Assembly (NCBI GenBank): GCA_903821255.1
Contig: CAIJKT010001061.1
Coordinates: forward strand, 1 to 10,896
Length of the DNA: 10,896 nt
Origin: an uncultured Lentisphaeria bacterium
GTDB lineage: Bacteria; Verrucomicrobiota; Lentisphaeria; Victivallales; Victivallaceae
Reading direction: 5' to 3'
The position numbers and the translations under genes were made by a program. The notes beneath the pieces were generated by a model. That model was not told where the DNA came from. It saw nothing but the letters and a program-made list of their open reading frames with translations, and did not search any database. Below, in pieces: positions 1 through 6,766 of the stretch. How positions within the stretch are numbered: the stretch's first letter is position 1; the number at the start of each line of letters is the position of its first letter.

Positions 1-1315
1 CGTAAGACGTATTGCGCGGCGGACGGCCGAACAGTTCCAGAAACGGAGAATCAATACTGCCGTCGGCAAGCGTGATCGCCCGATTTCCGTTCGGCAGGAA
101 TGTGTAGGGTTCAGGAATATTACTGCTATACGTTTCGGAAGTGCCGGTTATCTGACAAATAGCATCTATCAGCGGCTCGGCCTCAATCCGCCTGATCCGG
201 TAATGTGAAAAACCGCTGTCGTCAGCCGCGTTAAAAGAATTGGTTTTAGCGGACAACTGGTAAGTGTTCGAGTTCAGAATCAGCCTGAATATGTGCTTAA
301 TATCATATTTATTTGTAACCAGCTCCTTCTCCAGATACGTCAGCAATTCAGGACTCCGGCAGGCCCCCGGTGCTGACATGTTATCAACGTCACTGATTCC
401 GCGTCCTGCAAGCCGTCCCCAAACCCTGTTTACCGCATTCCTGGCAAACCATGGATAGTCCGGAGCGGTCCGCCATTCGGCGAACACGACTCTGGGATCT
501 TTATCCGGCGGGATATCCATTTGTTTCCCGTTCAGCGGGGCCGGTTTAGCCGGCAGATTGGTTTTCTTGTCCAGCAGTTTCCCCTGTTCATTGAAATATA
601 CAATCTCCTCTTTCCACTCGTCAGTATTTTTATACCCTGTTTTGGCAAAGAAAGCGGCCATTCCCAGAATCTGCTCTTCCGTAAAATTATTGCTGTTCAG
701 CCTGATTCCCATAAAAACCAGTGCGACATTTTCGGCAATCTGCCGCGGTCCGCGCTCTTGAAACGCCCGGTAGAAATTAACCGGCGGAACATGAAAATTG
801 CTCCCGGAAGCGGTAAGCAACTGCCGGACAAACTGATCATAAGGTGTATTCATCAGCAGATTCTGGCGAACCCAGCGGTCATATCCCTGTGCCGCCTGAG
901 GCCAGAGATTGCTGGGAAATTCCGCCTTGATGCGCAGCAGATCCCCCCATTTCAGTGCCTGGTAATCGGCAAATTCGCGCCGTTCAAGCAGCGCATCTAT
1001 CAGTTTTACTCTTTTGCGGGGATTCTGATCGCCAAGAAACTGCCTTGTTTCCGCCGGCGTCGGCAGGGTGCCGATAGCATCCAGATATACTCGCCGTACA
1101 AAAATTTCATCGGTACAGGTTGCTGAAGGCGGAATGCCGTTTGCTTTCAGTTGAGCGATTACATAACTGTCAATCGGGTTGTTTATCTTAAAGCTTTCAT
1201 AAGAAACGGCATCGGGAATTTTGGCGGGCAGATCATTGCCCTGCCCGTAGCCGCGACTCAGCATCGCGAAAAAAAGACATAACCAGACAACAGCTATCCG
1301 ATAATTAATATTCAT
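1..1315 (-). CDS. Secreted DUF1549/DUF1553 domain protein, 3' end beyond window
   Basis: Reading from the ATG at 1315 down to base 1 gives 438 codons without a stop, so the C-terminus is cut off by the window edge. Residues 1-25 look like a signal peptide: a short N-region with Arg6, a hydrophobic stretch IAVVWLCLFFAML, then a polar region near GYGQG, suggesting export. Residues about 45-240 match DUF1549, with landmarks FVRRVYLDAIGTLPTPAE (72-89), RWVRQNLLMNTPYDQFVRQLL (around 147-167) and EWKEEIVYF (233-241). Residues about 272 onward match DUF1553, with DPRVVFAEW, NAVNRVWGRLAGRGISD, YDIKHIFRLILNSNTYQLS and ELFGRPPRNTSY. The heme-type CxxCH found in some relatives is absent where it would be expected, after FMGIR. 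The family is abundant in Planctomycetes, Verrucomicrobia and Lentisphaerota and is often linked to secreted carbohydrate breakdown, but the biochemical function is unknown. A weak GGA lies 7 nt before the start. It diverges from the polysaccharide locus and is probably not functionally tied to it. Confidence 0.88.
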   Translation of the reverse strand, partial: MNINYRIAVVWLCLFFAMLSRGYGQGNDLPAKIPDAVSYESFKINNPIDSYVIAQLKANGIPPSATCTDEIFVRRVYLDAIGTLPTPAETRQFLGDQNPRKRVKLIDALLERREFADYQALKWGDLLRIKAEFPSNLWPQAAQGYDRWVRQNLLMNTPYDQFVRQLLTASGSNFHVPPVNFYRAFQERGPRQIAENVALVFMGIRLNSNNFTEEQILGMAAFFAKTGYKNTDEWKEEIVYFNEQGKLLDKKTNLPAKPAPLNGKQMDIPPDKDPRVVFAEWRTAPDYPWFARNAVNRVWGRLAGRGISDVDNMSAPGACRSPELLTYLEKELVTNKYDIKHIFRLILNSNTYQLSAKTNSFNAADDSGFSHYRIRRIEAEPLIDAICQITGTSETYSSNIPEPYTFLPNGNRAITLADGSIDSPFLELFGRPPRNTSY

Positions 1316-1458
1316 TTTAAAATCCAAATCCTAAAAATAAACCTTATTCAAAATAATCCTGTCTGAAGAAACTTGAAAGCCTGCAGACGATATTTTCTAT
1401 GATTTCTTTGCGTTTTTCTTAATCATAATCAATTCACAACGGATTCCCTGCCCGTCCT

Positions 1459-1486
1459 TTGAAATACGGCGAGAATAGGGTATAAT
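1459..1486 (+). promoter_or_regulatory. Sigma70-like promoter for the polysaccharide export operon
   Basis: TTGAAA (1459-1464) and a perfect TATAAT (1481-1486) are separated by 16 bp. Transcription would start near 1493 and leave a leader of about 90 nt before the permease start at 1582. It is the only convincing -35/-10 pair found in the divergent intergenic region and it points at the export/glycosyltransferase genes. I could not assign a comparable promoter for the divergent DUF1549 gene. This is a consensus match by eye; Lentisphaerota promoter rules may differ. Confidence 0.6.
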
Positions 1487-1537
1487 AAGTCCTGTGTTGC
1501 TTTACCTTTACGGAAGTGACGGGGCGACGCTTGGAAA

Positions 1538-1564
1538 CATTTTAAATAAAATGCTTAATTTAAG
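1538..1564. repeat. Two adjacent AT-rich palindromes in the operon leader
   Basis: CATTTTA and TAAAATG form 7-base arms around an AA centre (1538-1553). Directly next to it, CTTAA and TTAAG flank a single T (1554-1564). Both lie downstream of the predicted promoter and 17 bases before the permease start, so they could be an operator or a weak leader RNA structure. AT-rich palindromes arise easily by chance, and no function is claimed. Confidence 0.35.
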
Positions 1565-1581
1565 GTCAGAAATACTGCGCA

Positions 1582-2436
1582 ATGCAAGAAAAAAAACAGA
1601 TTAATTCCGAACATCATTTATTAATCCGGCCAGTTAAAGAATTCCGACTGTCAGAATTCATGGAAATTTTCCGTTACCGGGAATTGCTTTATTTCCTGAC
1701 CTGGCGCGATATCAAAGTAAAATACAAGCAGACCGTATTCGGCGTATTGTGGGTATTGATTCAGCCGCTGGCGCTGATGCTGCTGTTTACGGTGGTATTC
1801 GGAAAATTCGCAAGACTTGAACAGGATTTGAAAATTCCTTACGCATTATTTGCCTTTGCCGGGCTGCTTCCGTGGCAGTTATTTTCCAGGACGCTGACTG
1901 CCACAACCGGCAGCTTGCTCTCCAATGAAAATTTGATCTCAAAAATCTACTTCCCGCGTATGATTGTTCCTCTGGCGTCATGCCTCTCCGGGATTGTTGA
2001 CTTTCTGATCGGCTTTGCCGGACTGGCGGCCATGATGATATTCTACCGTCAGATGCCGACGGCCAATATCGTATTTCTGCCGCTGTTCCTGATTCTGATG
2101 ATGATGACCGCACTCGGCATCGGATTCTGGCTTTCCGCGCTGTACATCGAATACCGCGATGTCGGCTATATCGTGCCGTTCCTGGTCCAGTTCTGGATGT
2201 TCGCCACTCCGGTGGTCTATCCGGTGAACATCATTCCCAATGAATATCTGTGGATCGTGGCTCTGAATCCGATGACCGGCGTGATAGAAGGCATCCGCTG
2301 GTCACTGTTTGATTACGCCTACGCCCCCGGCAAGCTGTTCTTCCTGTCGCTGGGTATTTCCGTTTTTACTTTCATCTCCGGCGCCATCTGGTTCCACTGC
2401 CGTGAAAAAGTCTTCGCGGACTATATAGGAAAATAA
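1582..2436 (+). CDS. wzm: ABC-2 type polysaccharide export permease (Wzm-like)
   Basis: This is a 284-residue inner-membrane permease of the ABC-2 family that exports O-antigen-like or teichoic-type polysaccharides (Wzm/TagG/RfbA group). Six hydrophobic segments are visible at about 52-74, 86-103, 133-154, 162-187, 198-215 and 251-271. Family landmarks are WRDIKVKYKQT (41-51) before the first segment, PWQLFSRTL (97-105), the loop YRDVGYIVPF (191-200) and NPMTGVIEGIRW (229-240) before the last segment. The length is usual for the family. The ATG at 1582 keeps the amphipathic N-terminal region typical of the family; an AAGG at 1562-1565 is too far away to be a good Shine-Dalgarno, so initiation may be weak. 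The stop is 2 bases before the ATPase gene, so the pair is surely co-translated. The substrate cannot be told from the permease alone. Confidence 0.93.
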   Translation: MQEKKQINSEHHLLIRPVKEFRLSEFMEIFRYRELLYFLTWRDIKVKYKQTVFGVLWVLIQPLALMLLFTVVFGKFARLEQDLKIPYALFAFAGLLPWQLFSRTLTATTGSLLSNENLISKIYFPRMIVPLASCLSGIVDFLIGFAGLAAMMIFYRQMPTANIVFLPLFLILMMMTALGIGFWLSALYIEYRDVGYIVPFLVQFWMFATPVVYPVNIIPNEYLWIVALNPMTGVIEGIRWSLFDYAYAPGKLFFLSLGISVFTFISGAIWFHCREKVFADYIGK

Positions 2437-2438
2437 AT

Positions 2439-3731
2439 ATGTCTGATATTGCCATCAAAGTACGCGGGCTTGGTAAAAAATACCATATCGGTGAAAAGCT
2501 TCCCCAGCGCAGCCTGGTCGAATCCATTAAGACCGCAGTCCGGTTCCCATGGAAAATGACTCAAAGTATGCTCACCGGAAAAGCCCTCGACCAGCGCGAA
2601 GAGTTCTGGGCGCTCAAAGATGTCTCCTTTGACGTCAAAGAAGGTGAAGTCCTTGGCATTATCGGCCGCAACGGCGCCGGCAAAAGCACTCTGCTGAAAG
2701 TCCTCAGCCGCATCACCACCCCGACCGAAGGCGAAGTCGAACTGTTCGGGCGCGTCGGCTGCCTGCTCGAAGTCGGCACCGGTTTCCATCCCGAACTGAC
2801 CGGACGTGAAAATATCTTCCTGAACGGCTCTCTGCTGGGCATGACCAATGTTGAAATCAAAAAGCGCTTTGACGAAATTATTGATTTCTCCGGCGTTGAA
2901 CGGTTCCTCGACACTCCGGTGAAATTCTATTCCAGCGGCATGTACACCCGGCTGGCCTTCTCCGTGGCCGCGCATCTCAACCCGGAAATCCTGATCGTGG
3001 ATGAAGTCCTTGCCGTCGGGGACGCCGAATTCCAGAAAAAGTGCCTGGGCAAGATGGAGAATATCGCCAAAGAAGGAAGAACCGTGATTTTTGTCAGTCA
3101 CAATATGATCGCGGTTAAACTTTTGTGCTCCCGCGGCGTTTTACTTGAATCGGGAACCGTAAAGGCGGATGGTGAAATTTCCAAAGTCGTGGATACTTAT
3201 TTAAATTCCGGCAAAAGTCAAGTTGGAGAAATTGTCTGGGCTCATCCGGAATCCGCGCCTGGAGATTCAAGGGTCAGACTAAAGTCTGTCCGCATCGTCA
3301 GCGACGGTAAAGTTACCGGCGACGTAGATATTGACAAAGCTTTTCAGATTGAAGCGGATTATTCGAATCTTGAGCCAAACGGGCGACGCCTGATATCTTT
3401 TCATATAGTCAATGCCATGGGCATTACCGTCTTTACCTCGTCCAATATGCCATCCATGTGCATGACTCCGGATCCATGGAATACCCGCCGTTATCCCTGC
3501 GGGGAATTTCGTACATCCTGTACGATACCTGGACTTTTATTAAATGATGGATTGCACAGTGTTTCAATCTATATAAATGTCACTGGTGCAACCGATAATA
3601 TCCTTTTTATCAGAGATGTCCTGACATTTAATGTGAATGATACCGGTTTAATGAGACAGGAACATACCACCGGCCCCTGGCTGGGCGCGGTAAGACCCCG
3701 TCTGGACTGGAAGACCATTCAAATAAATTGA
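2439..3731 (+). CDS. wzt: Polysaccharide export ABC ATPase with C-terminal glycan-binding domain (Wzt-like)
   Basis: This 430-residue protein is the ATPase partner of the preceding permease. Residues 1-255 form the nucleotide-binding domain: Walker A GRNGAGKST (76-84), the Wzt-type signature YSSGM (164-168) instead of LSGGQ, Walker B ILIVDEV (184-190) with catalytic Glu189, D-loop region AVGD, and the switch histidine in SHN (His221). About 40 residues are inserted between the first strand and the ATPase core, as in other long Wzt proteins. Residues from about 262 to 430 form an extra domain in the position of Wzt-C, the beta-sandwich that in E. coli O8/O9a recognises the finished glycan. An AGGA at 2427-2430 lies 8 bases before the ATG. 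Base composition drops sharply inside the gene: hand count gives 74/120 G+C at 2641-2760 but 42/120 at 3541-3660, coinciding roughly with the domain boundary and suggesting the tail was exchanged with the downstream cassette. Confidence 0.93.
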   Translation: MSDIAIKVRGLGKKYHIGEKLPQRSLVESIKTAVRFPWKMTQSMLTGKALDQREEFWALKDVSFDVKEGEVLGIIGRNGAGKSTLLKVLSRITTPTEGEVELFGRVGCLLEVGTGFHPELTGRENIFLNGSLLGMTNVEIKKRFDEIIDFSGVERFLDTPVKFYSSGMYTRLAFSVAAHLNPEILIVDEVLAVGDAEFQKKCLGKMENIAKEGRTVIFVSHNMIAVKLLCSRGVLLESGTVKADGEISKVVDTYLNSGKSQVGEIVWAHPESAPGDSRVRLKSVRIVSDGKVTGDVDIDKAFQIEADYSNLEPNGRRLISFHIVNAMGITVFTSSNMPSMCMTPDPWNTRRYPCGEFRTSCTIPGLLLNDGLHSVSIYINVTGATDNILFIRDVLTFNVNDTGLMRQEHTTGPWLGAVRPRLDWKTIQIN

Positions 3732-3745
3732 CTCAACCTGATATT

Positions 3746-4621
3746 ATGCTTAAATTATCTATAATAATTCCGACCTATAACAGTGGTGAATTCCTTGAAC
3801 AGGCGCTTCTGTCGATATTTAATCAGACCTATAAAAACTTTGAGCTTATAATAGTTGACGGGAAGTCCACTGATAATACTGTCGATATTATAAAAAAATA
3901 TAATTCCAGCATTCATTCATGGATAAGTGAAAAGGATTCAAGTCCCGCCGATGGCACAAATAAAGCACTAAAATATGTTACCGGCGATATAATAACTTTC
4001 TTCGGGGCAGATGATTATTATATTGACAACACCGCTTTGGAGCAAATGGCAAATGAGTTCGCTGGAAATCCGCATATTGACTTGCTCTTCTCCAACATTA
4101 ATGTCATTGACCGGAGAACTGAGGAATTCATTTCATCATCCACCAACGACGATAAATTATTTTTCTCTCTGAATAAACACGATGCTTCAATTCTCAGGCA
4201 CATCAAACTGGGCTATTTGACCGGTTTAGTCTTTGCCGGCATGAGCATCAGGACTGCTGCGATGTCAGACTTTCAGTTTGACATTTCAAATGTCGTTCCG
4301 GATTATGAATTTATTTTGTATATGTGGCGGAAGGGATGTCACTTCCACTACATTGATCATCCGCTGCTGAATGTCAGGCAGGGCGGCGTCAGCCAGACGG
4401 CAAAAACGCGATTAGTCCTGCGAGACCGGTTCCTGGTCAATAAGAAGTTTTTCGGTCTTTTAACCGCGATAAAATTATATCCATGGGGTTCGTCTCCATT
4501 TATACAATATTGCCGAATTCACGGTTTTACATTTATGCGATATTTGCACAATCACGGGTTTCGCCCATTATTGTGGGCTCGAACAGTAATATCCTGCATG
4601 TCGTCCAGGCGGAAATCATGA
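3746..4621 (+). CDS. GT2-family (GT-A fold) glycosyltransferase
   Basis: This 291-residue protein is predicted to add a sugar from a nucleotide donor to the lipid-linked polymer in the cytoplasm. The N-terminal GT-A domain is clear: LSIIIPTYNSGEFLEQAL at the start, VDGKSTDNT (38-46) for nucleotide binding, SEKDS (61-65), the TNKALKYVTGDII stretch, and GADD (87-90) as the metal-binding DXD-type motif. The middle has VPDYEFILYMWRKG, where the acidic residue of the ED-like motif is expected. The C-terminal tail of about 90 residues is basic and partly hydrophobic, possibly membrane-associated. An in-frame TTG at 3728 would overlap the wzt stop and give six more residues; I prefer the ATG at 3746 because the protein then begins with the conserved first strand, although neither start has a good Shine-Dalgarno. 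The gene is AT-rich (18/60 G+C at 3841-3900). Donor and linkage cannot be read from the sequence. Confidence 0.9.
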   Translation: MLKLSIIIPTYNSGEFLEQALLSIFNQTYKNFELIIVDGKSTDNTVDIIKKYNSSIHSWISEKDSSPADGTNKALKYVTGDIITFFGADDYYIDNTALEQMANEFAGNPHIDLLFSNINVIDRRTEEFISSSTNDDKLFFSLNKHDASILRHIKLGYLTGLVFAGMSIRTAAMSDFQFDISNVVPDYEFILYMWRKGCHFHYIDHPLLNVRQGGVSQTAKTRLVLRDRFLVNKKFFGLLTAIKLYPWGSSPFIQYCRIHGFTFMRYLHNHGFRPLLWARTVISCMSSRRKS

Positions 4622-4641
4622 GCGGCAGTACAGCTCGTTTT

Positions 4642-4646
4642 GAGGA
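4642..4646 (+). promoter_or_regulatory. Shine-Dalgarno fixing the start of the GT4 gene
   Basis: GAGGA lies 8 bases before the ATG at 4655. It supports that ATG over the in-frame TTG at 4640, which would place the Shine-Dalgarno inside the coding region. Confidence 0.65.
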
Positions 4647-4654
4647 ATGAAGCA

Positions 4655-5779
4655 ATGAAAATTCTATTTGTCATACATGAGGCCGACTGGACTGGAGCGC
4701 CGCTTTTTATACTGGGGTTGCTTGAATGGCTTAAACGTGAGCATAAGAATATTGAATTTGACGTCCTTTTATTAAGCCGTACCAAACCGGACATCGAATT
4801 CTCTCATATCAGTAAAGTGTATTACTGGAATTACAACCCGGCCAATACTTGCACAAAGATACTCAATAAACTATATCCCGAATTTCATTCGAAATTAATC
4901 ATGTCCGCACTGAAGCGGAATAATTATGATTTATGTTATGTCAATTCAGCAGCATCCTGCCGAGTAATGAAGTCGCTTGCATCGATGTTGGCCTGTCCCT
5001 TTTTGCTGCATGTGCATGAGCTGGAATCCGGAATTAGAAATTCCGGCAGCGCTGAATCATTCGAGGCCTGTGTGCCATTTGCAAAACACTTTATTGGCGT
5101 ATCAAATGCCGTAAAACATAATTTAATGGAACGTTATCGCATTCCTGAAGACAAGATTTCGGTTATACCGCCTGTCAGCCGCCGGCTAGCGAATAATATC
5201 ACGGAGAGAATCGATCTGAAAAAGATGCCGGGGTTGCCTGCCGATGCGTTTATTGCGGGCATATGCGGCACTCTGAGCTGGCATAAAGGCATGGATTTAC
5301 TGGTCCCGCTGCTTAGAAAAATATCAGAAAATAGTGGTAACGGCAAAATATTTTTTGTCTGGGTAGGCGAAACGTGCCCCCAATATCAGAAAATACTCGA
5401 ATATGACCTGGAAAGACTTGGCCTTGCGGATAAGGTGCGATTTGCGGGAAAAACCCCGAATGCATTAAGCTATATGGCTGAATTTGATATTTTACTGCTT
5501 CTTTCGCGTGAAGAGTCCTTTTCGCTTGTTGCCGCCGAAGCAAGCGCTCTTGGCAAAACTGTGCTTTGCTTCGAAAACGTTATTGGCTGGACTGAATACG
5601 CCAGCCCTGATGCTTACATTGCCGTGCCGTATCTGGATCTGGATAAAATGGCGAATACTATAATAGAACTCAGTCAAGGGAAGCGAATTCATTCAGGCAG
5701 TGATGCAAACAGCTCTAATTATGCCGCGGAAAAGGTTTTGCCTGAAATATTTGACCGGATTATGAATTGTGTTAAATAA
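4655..5779 (+). CDS. GT4-family (GT-B fold) glycosyltransferase
   Basis: This 374-residue protein has the two-domain GT-B layout. The N-terminal acceptor domain starts with KILFVIHEADWTGAP, a common GT4 opening with a glycine turn, and contains HVHELES (119-125) and FIGVSNAVKHNL (147-158). The C-terminal donor domain begins near IAGICGTLSWHKGMDLL (200-216), which carries the usual glycine and lysine contacts, continues with VRFAGKTPNALSYMAEFDILLLLS, and ends in the EX7E motif EESFSLVAAEA with Glu287 and Glu295. GT4 enzymes of this kind are retaining transferases using nucleotide sugars. The gene follows the GT2 gene after 33 bases and is AT-rich like it. It is presumably one of the polymer-assembly enzymes; donor and acceptor are unknown. 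Confidence 0.9.
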   Translation: MKILFVIHEADWTGAPLFILGLLEWLKREHKNIEFDVLLLSRTKPDIEFSHISKVYYWNYNPANTCTKILNKLYPEFHSKLIMSALKRNNYDLCYVNSAASCRVMKSLASMLACPFLLHVHELESGIRNSGSAESFEACVPFAKHFIGVSNAVKHNLMERYRIPEDKISVIPPVSRRLANNITERIDLKKMPGLPADAFIAGICGTLSWHKGMDLLVPLLRKISENSGNGKIFFVWVGETCPQYQKILEYDLERLGLADKVRFAGKTPNALSYMAEFDILLLLSREESFSLVAAEASALGKTVLCFENVIGWTEYASPDAYIAVPYLDLDKMANTIIELSQGKRIHSGSDANSSNYAAEKVLPEIFDRIMNCVK

Positions 5780-5815
5780 TGTCATGAGTCGTCTATGCAT
5801 ATCTTAAATAAGCAC

Positions 5816-5820
5816 AGGAA
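5816..5820 (+). promoter_or_regulatory. Shine-Dalgarno favouring a GTG start for the DUF5672 gene
   Basis: AGGAA lies 7 bases before the in-frame GTG at 5828. The upstream ATG at 5795 has no comparable site. Confidence 0.55.
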
Positions 5821-5827
5821 TAAATCA

Positions 5828-6733
5828 GTGAATAAGGATTCTCTGTGCTGTGTTTTTGTTAATCACAAAATTGATTTTTCTGATGTTGATTATTCAGGAC
5901 TGCAAAGCCAGTTGAAGTTAGCGTCGGATTATCCTTTTGTTTTTATTCTGCCGGATAATATACGCAAAGAAGCTGTTGAAGAGTTTCTGGGGAAAGCCTC
6001 CTTGACGGACATTCAAAGGGAAAATATCTCTTACAAATTACTCCCTGCTCAATATTTCAAGTCAATTCAGGATTACAGTATATTGATGAGTTCTGAATTA
6101 TTTTATTCACTTTTGAGCGATTACCAGTTTATTCTTACATTGCAGCCGGATGTATTTATCTGTGACGACAGTAAAGTAACTTCGTTAATCAATGATATGG
6201 AACAAGGCGGATATGATTATGCCGGCGCACCCTGGTTGTATGACTTGTCAACGACTGAAGGACTCGAAGAGTTAGATACCAGATCACAATACACATTCAC
6301 AAAAAAGCTGGAATATCAATTCTTCCGAATATTCTTTAAACTTAATTTAATTTCAACCCCGAAACATATTGATTTAATATTTAATGCCGGTAACGGGGGG
6401 TGTTCGATTCGCAGAACAAAAACATTCCTGAAGTTGTCAAAACAACTGGGCAGCATAAAAGATGTAATCGGAGATGAGAAATGGAATTATCTTTTACAAA
6501 AGTACACTATGCCTCATTTTCTGGCTGAAGATATTTATTGGTCTCAAATCGCAGGTGGAAAATTAAAGCTGCTCAAGGTAATGCCGCCGAGCAAATCGCT
6601 CAAGTATTTCTGGGAGTCTGGAATTCCGCGAGTCAATTTGTATCTTTCGAGAAAAAAGATTCCTCTGGCGATACATGCCTGGTATAAATTTGCATTTAAA
6701 GAATTTGTCAGCAGCATTATAAAAAACAGATGA
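5828..6733 (+). CDS. DUF5672 family protein, putative glycosyltransferase
   Basis: The product is 301 residues from the GTG at 5828; an ATG at 5795 would add 11 residues (MHILNKHRNKS) that look unlike a conserved start. Landmarks recall DUF5672: SILMSSELFYSLLSDYQFILTLQPDVFI, resembling the family's strand with an Asp that ends a DXD-like site; YDYAGAPWLYD; FNAGNGGCSIRRTKTFL, like the conserved GNGGfSLR segment; and LAEDIYWSQI, like the NEDVFWS segment. Such proteins are found in polysaccharide loci and are proposed glycosyltransferases, but to my knowledge the activity is not well established. It sits between two GT4 genes in an AT-rich stretch (18/60 G+C at 6061-6120), so a sugar-transfer role in the same polymer is a reasonable inference. 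No signal peptide or clear membrane segment is seen, so it is probably cytoplasmic. Confidence 0.82.
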   Translation: MNKDSLCCVFVNHKIDFSDVDYSGLQSQLKLASDYPFVFILPDNIRKEAVEEFLGKASLTDIQRENISYKLLPAQYFKSIQDYSILMSSELFYSLLSDYQFILTLQPDVFICDDSKVTSLINDMEQGGYDYAGAPWLYDLSTTEGLEELDTRSQYTFTKKLEYQFFRIFFKLNLISTPKHIDLIFNAGNGGCSIRRTKTFLKLSKQLGSIKDVIGDEKWNYLLQKYTMPHFLAEDIYWSQIAGGKLKLLKVMPPSKSLKYFWESGIPRVNLYLSRKKIPLAIHAWYKFAFKEFVSSIIKNR

Positions 6734-6746
6734 AGCTGATACACCA

Positions 6747-6766
6747 TTATTTACAGGAAGTAATAA
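6747..6766 (+). promoter_or_regulatory. Shine-Dalgarno in the loop of a small AT-rich hairpin
   Basis: The arms TTAT-T-TAC (6747-6754) and GTAATAA (6760-6766) can pair with one bulged T, leaving AGGAA (6755-6759) in the loop. The start ATG at 6767 follows immediately. The stem is AU-rich and weak, so it may present rather than hide the site. This is pattern only. Confidence 0.3.

Noticed and set aside
521..1126. 201-codon open frame on the plus strand
   Set aside because: It lies opposite the DUF1549/DUF1553 gene, which has clear family motifs on the minus strand; the plus-strand translation has no recognisable domain.
1493..1581. JUMPstart/ops-type antitermination element in the leader
   Set aside because: The ops core GGCGGTAG is absent; the nearest stretch (GGGGCGACGCTTGG) does not match, and the mechanism is known from other phyla.
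2421..3101. 226-codon open frame on the minus strand opposite wzt
   Set aside because: It mirrors the GC-rich ATPase core, whose Walker motifs are unmistakable on the plus strand; low stop density explains it.
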